Made by a program: the position numbers and the translations under genes. This document shows, piece by piece, positions 15,750-22,444 of a stretch of DNA of 35,766 bases. The stretch covers positions 1 through 35,766 of the forward strand of contig JAJFLQ010000100.1 in NCBI GenBank assembly GCA_021772615.1, given 5' to 3'. This DNA comes from Verrucomicrobiota bacterium (lineage in GTDB: Bacteria; Verrucomicrobiota; Lentisphaeria; JABSQK01; JAJFLO01). The notes beneath the pieces were generated by a model. That model did not search any database. It worked only from the letters and a program-made list of their open reading frames with translations, and was not told the DNA's origin. Numbering within the stretch: position 1 is the stretch's first letter; each line of letters starts with the position of its first letter.

Positions 15750-18527
15750 ATGCTATTTGTGTTTCGGCGTCCGGTTCTTTCGACGCTTTCGCTCGTGATC
15801 CTGCTGCCATTTGCGGTATTTCACGCGAGTCAGATCGTCCAGGACGCGTCGGTGGACGGCCTGATTATTCAGGATGAGGACAAGGCCTACTACGATTCCG
15901 TTACGGAAACGTTTGGCGACGATACGCTCGTGGTCATCATGTTGAAACACCCGGAGGGCATCTTTCAGCAGGAATTGTTGCGCAGCGTGAAGCACATCAG
16001 CGACAGTGTTGATAGCCTTGAGATCACAACGCACGATGAGCCCTTTGCCGTCGCAACACACGTCGCCAGTCTTGCCACTGTAAACAAGATACTCGACAAG
16101 GACGGTGCCCTGGATACGGATAAATTGATGGATTATCTGCCGGGGAGTGAAGATGAAGTCCTCGAGGTCAAGGCTGATGCCTCCCGAAGCCAACTGATTC
16201 TCGGCAATCTCCTGTCCCATGATCTCAGCGCAACAGCAATCAATGTATATCTCAGAGCGCCGCCCGAAGGGGCTGCAAACTACAATCGCCAGGTCACGGC
16301 TGCGATTGACACAATCCTGGAAGCCGAACGAAACCGACTCGGCGACCTGGGAATCGACGTCGAGATCATTCAGATCGGCATGCCCGTCATTAAATCCGTC
16401 CTGGCGGATTCCATTCAACGGGACATCATCCTGCTCGTGCCCATTTCGTTGCTCGTTATTCTTGCCATTCTCCTTTTTTCATTCCGATCTCCCATCGCCG
16501 TCGTCATACCGTTTATCACGGGATCGCTCAGCGTTGTCGGGTGTCTCGCCTTCATGTCGTTCATGGGTTACACCATCAACGTCGTTTCGAATATCCTGCC
16601 CACTCTAATTCTGGTGATTGGGTGCACGGAAGACATCCATCTTCTGGCCGACTATCGCAACCAATACCGGAAACGCGGCGATAAGCTGACCGCGATTCAC
16701 AACATGATGTTGAAATGTGGATTGGCGATATTCCTGACATCGATGACAACAGCGCTCGGTTTCGCAACATTGAAATTGAACCCGATCCGGATGCTGCAGG
16801 AATTCGGCATAAGCGCAGCCTTCGGACTATTGCTGAACTACGTGATTACCATTATTCTCGTGCCGACATTGTTGCGTTGTGCACCGGCGCCAAAAATGGC
16901 CGGAAACGAACGTCAATCGCCGCTGCTCGACACGCTTGCGGACAAGTTATTCCACCTCGCCGTTAACCATCGTCCCGCAGTTTTTATTGTTACGACCGCG
17001 GTTGTATGTGTTTGTGTTCTTGGCTGTCTTCGAGTCAAGGTAGATGCCGACCTCGTCAGTTTCTTTAAGGAAGACAATCAGGTTCGGGTCAAGATGCGTC
17101 AGCTCGAGCAGAATCTTTCCGGTGGTCAGAGCTTTCAGGTCATTGTGAATACGGAAGGAATGGGGATCGAAGAAGGCCTGAAACAGCCTGAGATTATGCA
17201 GTGTGTCGACGAGTTGGGTGAGTACCTCCGGACACGCTTCGATTTTGTTATTTCCCCTGCGGATTACATCAAGGTTTTCCACCGGGAGTTCAACGAAGGC
17301 GATCCTGAGGCCTATCGCATTCCCGACTCCTCAATGGAGATCAGCCAGATTCTGATGCAGCTTGAAGGCGACGAGATGGATCGCATTCTTGAGCCGGGTT
17401 GTCAGAACGCATCGATATTCGTGCGTCACCATGTCTACGGCTCATGGCAGATGGCGGACGAGACGGCAAAGATCAATGAAGCTGTACAGCGAATTTGTCC
17501 GGACGGCGTCAACGTGAAGATCACTGGAGAGAGCATTCTCTTCAACAAAGCCGCCGATACCATGGCGATCGGACAGGTAACGAGTCTGGCCCTGGCAGTG
17601 GTCATCATCGTCATCATTATCAGTATCTTATTCGTCTCCCCAAAAGCAGGGCTTCTCGCGATCGTACCGAACGCGATTCCGATATTGGTCAACTTCGGCG
17701 TCATGGGTTGGTTTAACATTCCACTGAATCCGGGGACATGTCCCGTTGCCGTAATCGCATTGGGTATCGCGATCGACGACACCATTCACCTGATGGTGCA
17801 GTTTTACAAAGAACTTAAAAGCACGAGCGATCAGGAAGAAGCGATGCGCCGAACCATAAAGGCCCAATTGCTCCCGGTGCTGTCCAGCTCCGTTGCTTTG
17901 GGTGTCGGATTCTCCGTACTGATATTCGCGGACGTTGTGTCGAGCATTAATTTTGGTTATTTGACCTGCCTGGCTATGGCAAGTGCGCTAATCAGTGATC
18001 TGATGATTGCACCAGGCCTGCTCTTGTCGACTCGCTTGATATCGTCATGGGACCTGATCAAGTTGCAGATCAACGAAGCTGCCGTGGCGAAATCGGCTTT
18101 GTTTCGGGATATGAAAGTGTCCGAAGTCAAAAAGGTCATTCTGATGGGCGTGCTGCAGGAATACAGCGACGGCGATATTATCATCAAGCAAGGGTCGGAT
18201 TGTCGTGAAATGTATTTGATACTGGAAGGACGGGCGTCGGTACATTTTGACGGCAATGTAGGCCAGGACGGCATCAAGACGCTTCAGAAGGGCGATATAT
18301 TTGGCGAACTCGCGTTTATAACAGGAGAAAAACGCAGCGCCGACGTGGTTGCGCGTGATCGCGTCGAAGCGCTCAGGATAGACGACGGCTCATTGAAGAA
18401 CGTTCGGAACCGGTTTCCGAAGGTCGGCGCCAAGCTGTTTTATAACATTTCTGCCATACTCGGTGAACGTCTGCAGCAAACGACGGAAGCGTGGAAGACG
18501 CAGTCGGTTTATCTTGACGTGGAATGA
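15750..18527 (+). CDS. RND/MMPL-type exporter with C-terminal cyclic-nucleotide-binding domain
   Basis: A 925-residue protein. It has one N-terminal helix (about 8-27), a periplasmic loop, a first helix bundle with VIGCTEDIHLLADYRNQYRKRG and LTSMTTALGFATLKLNP, a second loop, and a second bundle with IALGIAIDDTIHLMVQFYKEL. These are the duplicated SSD/RND core motifs; the acidic pairs ED and DD are the expected proton-relay positions. After the last helix (about residue 770) a soluble domain at about 785-905 has the CRP/PKA-type fold: YSDGDIIIKQGSDCREMYLILEGRASV. Its phosphate-binding cassette, FGELAFITGEKRSADVV, starts at 851 and retains the key Glu and Arg. The exporter is predicted to move lipids or other hydrophobic molecules out of the inner membrane, with activity set by cAMP or cGMP. 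ATG 15750 is preferred; TTG 15738 is possible. Confidence 0.88.
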   Translation: MLFVFRRPVLSTLSLVILLPFAVFHASQIVQDASVDGLIIQDEDKAYYDSVTETFGDDTLVVIMLKHPEGIFQQELLRSVKHISDSVDSLEITTHDEPFAVATHVASLATVNKILDKDGALDTDKLMDYLPGSEDEVLEVKADASRSQLILGNLLSHDLSATAINVYLRAPPEGAANYNRQVTAAIDTILEAERNRLGDLGIDVEIIQIGMPVIKSVLADSIQRDIILLVPISLLVILAILLFSFRSPIAVVIPFITGSLSVVGCLAFMSFMGYTINVVSNILPTLILVIGCTEDIHLLADYRNQYRKRGDKLTAIHNMMLKCGLAIFLTSMTTALGFATLKLNPIRMLQEFGISAAFGLLLNYVITIILVPTLLRCAPAPKMAGNERQSPLLDTLADKLFHLAVNHRPAVFIVTTAVVCVCVLGCLRVKVDADLVSFFKEDNQVRVKMRQLEQNLSGGQSFQVIVNTEGMGIEEGLKQPEIMQCVDELGEYLRTRFDFVISPADYIKVFHREFNEGDPEAYRIPDSSMEISQILMQLEGDEMDRILEPGCQNASIFVRHHVYGSWQMADETAKINEAVQRICPDGVNVKITGESILFNKAADTMAIGQVTSLALAVVIIVIIISILFVSPKAGLLAIVPNAIPILVNFGVMGWFNIPLNPGTCPVAVIALGIAIDDTIHLMVQFYKELKSTSDQEEAMRRTIKAQLLPVLSSSVALGVGFSVLIFADVVSSINFGYLTCLAMASALISDLMIAPGLLLSTRLISSWDLIKLQINEAAVAKSALFRDMKVSEVKKVILMGVLQEYSDGDIIIKQGSDCREMYLILEGRASVHFDGNVGQDGIKTLQKGDIFGELAFITGEKRSADVVARDRVEALRIDDGSLKNVRNRFPKVGAKLFYNISAILGERLQQTTEAWKTQSVYLDVE

Positions 18528-18618
18528 GTATTGAGCGAGTTAAGCAGGATATCCACACGCATGATTTTACGAGTGGTGTCTATTGGCACCTTCAATCTCA
18601 AACGAAAGGATTTAACCC

Positions 18619-18882
18619 ATGAGTGAACCATCAAGTAAGACCAGTACGCTCAGCTCGGCGCCGCCGCTAATAACTGACTTGGGCAAGAAGAAACGGAAGC
18701 GTATCAAGCAGCTTAAGAAGGGGAAAGGTAAGTTGATGTCGGAAATCAACAAGAGCATTGAATATGTCCGATCCGAATTACGCGATTCCGTCGACGACAA
18801 TGCTGTTGTGATCCCCGTCGTTCTGATCGTAGAGAAAAAGCGTCGAAAATTCAAAGGGTTGTTGAAAGGCTTGCGATACTAG
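18619..18882 (+). CDS. Small basic protein, DUF6200-like
   Basis: An 87-residue protein: a short polar N-terminus, then LITDLGKKKRKRIKQLKKGKGKL, a helical stretch, and VVIPVVLIVEKKRRKFKGLL near the end. From memory this fits DUF6200, a family of small proteins with an I-x-D-L-G-K-(K/R)4 start and a V-V-V-(R/E)-(K/R)3 end; I could not check this. Function is unknown. The charge suggests binding to anionic lipid heads, an acidic protein surface or nucleic acid. The start has AAAGGA at 18605-18610 with normal spacing. It lies 91 bp after the exporter gene, and the next gene is another small basic protein. Confidence 0.7.
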   Translation: MSEPSSKTSTLSSAPPLITDLGKKKRKRIKQLKKGKGKLMSEINKSIEYVRSELRDSVDDNAVVIPVVLIVEKKRRKFKGLLKGLRY

Positions 18883-19216
18883 TATTCCGGGGACCGTGGT
18901 GGTGATTTGGCGACTGCCGTTTCACTGGTCGGCCAGTGTCGTTGGGGTAGGGACTACGCAATGTCGTTGATTGAAGTGCTCTTGAGATTATGGTGGCCAT
19001 GATCGCTTTTGGAGCGCAGGCTCGCGACACGCGATAGCCGAATCGCGACGGGGCTCAGCCTGCCAATTTCAAACATCTTGGGTCGCGCTATTACGCCAGG
19101 GGTATCACGACAAAAATCCCTGATTCAACGATAGAAACACGGCGCCGGGAATCTGCAAGGCAAGCGGCATTGAGTAATATCAGGTGCCAAACATAGAGAA
19201 CAGGAGGAATATTGCA
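18883..19216. other. 334 bp gene-free gap with a possible prepilin-like remnant
   Basis: No full gene is visible. At 18958-18993 one frame reads AMSLIEVLLRLWWP then stops, and a +1 shifted frame continues EIMVAMIAFGAQARDTR and then stops. The joined text resembles the N-terminal methylation helix of type IV prepilins, but only about 25 residues support it. The rest of the gap has no clear palindrome. Confidence 0.35.
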
Positions 19217-19600
19217 ATGATGGAACAGGAAACCGGCAATGTTGTAAGTCGCGAAGGTGAGGCGCTCCGCGCTCCGCGCGTCATAGTGATGGATCGAAAA
19301 CGGAAAAAAAAGAAGAAAAAATACAGTCGCCGCAACCGTTCTTCTCAGGAATTTGAAGTCGCGACGACAAAGTCGACGCGGCAGATTACCCGTGCTGTAG
19401 ATCGCGGCATCAGCGAATGGACCCGTCTTCGCAGAAAATCATCGCGCAAGAAGAAAGACGGCGCGGTCAAAGACAGTTCACGAAATGCACGTAAGGCACT
19501 ATCAAAAGCTGTCCGCATCGCCGGTAAAGCGCCAAAGAAATTTCTGGATGAACTGGAGTCCACGCGTCTGTATAAGCGTCCGAAAAAGCGATTGATTTAA
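19217..19600 (+). CDS. Small very basic protein, DUF6312-like
   Basis: A 127-residue protein, extremely rich in Lys and Arg. It opens with about 25 ordinary residues, then VIVMDRKRKKKKKKYSRRNR, a helical middle (ITRAVDRGISEWTRLRRKSSRKKKDGAVKDSSRN) and another basic helix to the end. The order of a V-x-V start, a Lys run, a helical region and KKKDGxxKD is what I remember of DUF6312, often described beside DUF6200-type proteins; I could not verify this. ATG 19217 is supported by AGGAGG at 19202-19207; an earlier in-frame start at 19184 lacks this. Function is unknown. It follows the exporter and the DUF6200-like gene on the same strand and ends 5 bp before the CoA-binding protein gene. Confidence 0.65.
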   Translation: MMEQETGNVVSREGEALRAPRVIVMDRKRKKKKKKYSRRNRSSQEFEVATTKSTRQITRAVDRGISEWTRLRRKSSRKKKDGAVKDSSRNARKALSKAVRIAGKAPKKFLDELESTRLYKRPKKRLI

Positions 19601-19605
19601 CCGGG

Positions 19606-20031
19606 ATGATAGATCTGCACATGACAATCGAACAGAAGATAGAGGCGTTTTTTGCGGCAGGTCCGCCGTTCGCGGTCGTGGGTGCATCAACGAATCGCGC
19701 GAAGTACGGCAACAAGGTCCTGCGCTGCTATCTGCAAAACGGCCACGAGGCTGTGGCTGTTAATCCGCGAGCAACCGAGATCGAAGGTGTACCGTGTTAT
19801 AGCGATGTGGCGTCGCTGCCGGACGAGGTCGATTGCCTTTCGATCATTACGCCGCCGGCCGTGACCGAGACCGTTGTACAACAGGCAATCGATACGGGAA
19901 TCCGCCATCTGTGGATGCAGCCGGGCGCTGAAAGCCCGGCCGCGATACAATCCGCCGAGGATGCCGGACTGAACGTGATCGCGGACGGGTCCTGTTTGCT
20001 TGTCGTGCTGGGCTACAGCGAGTCGATGTGA
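19606..20031 (+). CDS. CoA-binding protein (YccU-type Rossmann fold)
   Basis: A 141-residue single-domain protein of the CoA_binding_2 family. FAVVGASTNRAKYGNKVLR is the nucleotide-binding loop and first helix, followed by AVNPRATEIEGVPCYSDVASLPDEVD, a conserved NP-x4-I-G-V-x-C-Y step. LWMQPGAES and ADGSCLLV follow near the C-terminus. The fold is shared with succinyl-CoA synthetase alpha chains but there is no catalytic His segment. Members are thought to bind CoA or acyl-CoA, and their role is poorly known. ATG 19606 lies 5 bp after the preceding stop; ATG 19621 is an alternative. It is the last gene of the run that begins at 11481 and is tail to tail with the methyltransferase gene, 13 bp away. 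Confidence 0.85.
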   Translation: MIDLHMTIEQKIEAFFAAGPPFAVVGASTNRAKYGNKVLRCYLQNGHEAVAVNPRATEIEGVPCYSDVASLPDEVDCLSIITPPAVTETVVQQAIDTGIRHLWMQPGAESPAAIQSAEDAGLNVIADGSCLLVVLGYSESM

Positions 20032-20044
20032 GCACGATAAAATA

Positions 20045-20674
20045 CTAGTCGCATTTCTGCATTACCACCAGCCGTTCCCGATTCTGGCGTCGATCTATCG
20101 ATTGCTCGGGTGTCGACCAGTGGATGATCTTGAATTGAGGCAGACATACATCTTCGATAGCGGTTCGCGATACCTGAAACGGCGGACCTTCTTCATCGGG
20201 CGGATCGAAGCGGTAGAATAGGCCGAACAAATACCCTCCTGGCTTCAGTAGACGATAGGCAGTTGCGGCGTAGTCACGGCGACGCGCCGTTGGAATGGCG
20301 CAGAAACATGTGTGCTCCAGAACATAGTTAAAGCTGTCGCTCCAGGATACCGGTAAGGTGAAGATGTCATGTTGCACTACCTGCAGCGTCCGGCTCGCAT
20401 TGAGATAACGGCGTGCCTGTTCGATTGCCGGCGCGGCGAAGTCAATAGCCGTCACGTCAAATCCGTGATCCGCAAAGGCTGCAGCGTCGTGTCCACCGCC
20501 GCATCCCGGGCAAAGCATGCGTCCCGGTTCCAGCCATGACGGTCGACGTTTCAGCAGATTTGCAAATGGCGGTGCAACCCGGCCCAGATCCCAGCGGGCA
20601 TCGCCGTCGCGATACCTGGATTCCCAGAATTCAGCGCACTCGGCACCGTGTGGATGATGGGGGAGGGCAGTCAT
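20045..20674 (-). CDS. TPMT-like SAM-dependent methyltransferase
   Basis: A 209-residue methyltransferase with the thiopurine S-methyltransferase pattern. FWESRYRDGDARWDLGRVAPPF is the N-terminal lid, CPGCGGGHDAAAFADHGFDV the SAM-binding glycine motif, and AIDFAAPAIEQA the acidic ribose-binding loop. Y-LLKPGGYLFGLFY is motif III. Members methylate small thiols, selenols, halides or other small nucleophiles; the substrate here is open. Its ATG overlaps the TGA of the upstream aminotransferase by four bases (ATGA), so it is translated from the same mRNA. The link with a sugar aminotransferase suggests the product may be a methylated sugar, but TPMT-like enzymes often detoxify. Confidence 0.8.
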   Translation of the reverse strand: MTALPHHPHGAECAEFWESRYRDGDARWDLGRVAPPFANLLKRRPSWLEPGRMLCPGCGGGHDAAAFADHGFDVTAIDFAAPAIEQARRYLNASRTLQVVQHDIFTLPVSWSDSFNYVLEHTCFCAIPTARRRDYAATAYRLLKPGGYLFGLFYRFDPPDEEGPPFQVSRTAIEDVCLPQFKIIHWSTPEQSIDRRQNRERLVVMQKCD

Positions 20675-21831
20675 GCATCTCGTTCCGGTTCGCCGGCGAA
20701 AAACGCCGCTATATGCTCGATTACAAAATCCTGATCATCACTCTTGAGATCGAAAAAACACGGGATACGCAGCACCCTCGCAGCAAGCGACTCGGTGACC
20801 GGGAAATCGCCCGGATTGTATCCCAGTTTCCTTCCCATCGGCGACAAGTGCAGCGGTACGTAATGAAAAACTGCATGAATCTTCTGTCGCGCCAGGTGTC
20901 GTATCAGTCGCGAGCGCTGGTCTTCGTCATTCAAAAGCAGGTAGAACATATGACCGTTATGAACGGAATGATCGGGAATGTACGGCATTCGTATATTGTG
21001 TGACTCCTGCAGGGGCTCAAGCCGTGTCATATAGCGGTCGAAAATTGCCAGGCGCTTCGCGGTTATGGTCGTGGAAGCTTCGAGCTGAGCATATAGAAAC
21101 GCGGCTATCAACTCCGAAGGCAGGTACGAGGAACCTATATCAACCCACGTGTACTTGTCGACTTCACCACGGAAGAAGCGACTGCGGTTGGTGCCCTTCT
21201 CACGGATGATTTCAGCACGCTCAATGAGTTGCGGGTCATTGATCAACAGCGCGCCGCCTTCGCCGCTGATAAAATTCTTGGTCTCATGGAAGCTGATTGC
21301 TCCCATGTGCCCTAGCGACCCGAGGTAGTGGCCGTGATAGGTCGCACCGACGGCTTGTGCGGCGTCTTCGATAACAACCAGGTCGTGACGCTGCGAAATC
21401 GCGTTTATCGTTTGCATCTCGCAACCGACCCCGGCGTAGTGAACCGGTACGATCGCGCGCGTCCTGGGATTTATCGCTGCTTCGATCTGCGACTCATCGA
21501 TGTTAAGCGTGTCCGCCCGGATATCAACAAATCGGACATGCGCACCGCGAAGAACAAATGCGTTAGCCGTGGATACAAAGGTGTAGGACGGCGCTATCAC
21601 CTCGTCGCCCGGCGAAATGTCGGCGAGTATCGCTGCCATCTCCAGCGCGGCCGTACACGAATGCGTCAATAGCGCCTTCTTTACGCCGAATTGGCTTTCG
21701 AGCCAACTCTGACACTGTCGCGTGAAGCGACCGTCGCCCGCCAGTCGTCCCTCAACAACGGCCTGTGAAATATAATGCAGCTCTTTGCCGACAACAAAAG
21801 GGCGGTTAAACGGTATCGAAGGGCGGGTCAT
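20671..21831 (-). CDS. wecE: dTDP-4-amino-4,6-dideoxygalactose transaminase (WecE-type)
   Basis: A 386-residue DegT/DnrJ/EryC1-family aminotransferase. The PLP lysine is K185 in ISFHETKNFISGEGG, with EDAAQAVGATY at 155-165 for the cofactor pyridine and TFVSTANAFVLRGA near 84-97. The sequence S-F-H-E-T-K-N rather than S-F-x-x-x-K is typical of WecE/RffA enzymes, which make dTDP-4-amino-4,6-dideoxygalactose, a precursor of enterobacterial common antigen and other surface glycans. No other dTDP-sugar genes are in the window, so the exact sugar is an inference. Its start overlaps the stop of the secreted-protein gene by four bases and its stop overlaps the methyltransferase start, giving a tight three-gene unit. 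Confidence 0.85.
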   Translation of the reverse strand: MTRPSIPFNRPFVVGKELHYISQAVVEGRLAGDGRFTRQCQSWLESQFGVKKALLTHSCTAALEMAAILADISPGDEVIAPSYTFVSTANAFVLRGAHVRFVDIRADTLNIDESQIEAAINPRTRAIVPVHYAGVGCEMQTINAISQRHDLVVIEDAAQAVGATYHGHYLGSLGHMGAISFHETKNFISGEGGALLINDPQLIERAEIIREKGTNRSRFFRGEVDKYTWVDIGSSYLPSELIAAFLYAQLEASTTITAKRLAIFDRYMTRLEPLQESHNIRMPYIPDHSVHNGHMFYLLLNDEDQRSRLIRHLARQKIHAVFHYVPLHLSPMGRKLGYNPGDFPVTESLAARVLRIPCFFDLKSDDQDFVIEHIAAFFAGEPERDA

Positions 21832-22397
21832 GGATGGTCGCCGCCGCGGTATTGAAGAGCCGGCCGGCGGATGATGATGTATTCCGTTGCGTTTGCGGGC
21901 GCTTTCGGTTTGGCAATCAAAAATTTGATCTCGCGAATCGATGTTTCTGATGTCGCTTTAACCGTGCCGTGGGCAACCGATTGCATGTCGTCGAGGCGCA
22001 GCTTGACCACCTGCCAGCCGTTATTCAGGGTGCTCGCTTGCGCTCGCTTGGTCTCGAGTTCTCTGGCATCGACTGTAGCGGCGCCGCCATAGAGTGCGGG
22101 TGTCGATCCCGTGATGGTCTTGCAGTATGCAGCGAAAGAGCTGCCGCCAATCCTGTCGGCGGGGATGTCGACGGTAAACGTCACGCCGACACCCCAGGTC
22201 GATTCGCTCCAATCGACCCTTACAATGAGTTCCTGATCGCGCGCATTGTATTCGAGATCCTGCACCCCATAGCCGAAGCTGCGCCAGCCGCCATGGGGTG
22301 CCGAGGCGTCGAACAACAACCCTTCCGCGTCAGCCGCAATCGCAACCCGACAGCAGAGTGATAAACAAATGAACAAATGTGACATATAAAATTTCAT
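21828..22397 (-). CDS. Secreted protein of unknown function, beta-rich
   Basis: A 189-residue protein with signal peptide MKFYMSHLFICLSLCCRVAIA, likely cut after AIAADA. The mature part looks beta-rich and resembles a carbohydrate-binding jelly roll in pattern (GWRSFGYGVQDLEYNARD, VRVDWSESTWGVGVTF, GWQVVKLRLDDM), but I cannot place it in a named family. I chose ATG 22397 because the earlier in-frame start at 22436 adds polar residues before the signal peptide. It is divergent from the PP2C gene with only about 47 bp between the two starts. It overlaps the next gene, wecE, by four bases, so a role in surface-sugar chemistry is possible. Confidence 0.6.
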   Translation of the reverse strand: MKFYMSHLFICLSLCCRVAIAADAEGLLFDASAPHGGWRSFGYGVQDLEYNARDQELIVRVDWSESTWGVGVTFTVDIPADRIGGSSFAAYCKTITGSTPALYGGAATVDARELETKRAQASTLNNGWQVVKLRLDDMQSVAHGTVKATSETSIREIKFLIAKPKAPANATEYIIIRRPALQYRGGDHP

Positions 22398-22444
22398 TTC
22401 GGTTGGTATTGTATTTCGTTTAATCACAAAGGACAAGCTCGCTT

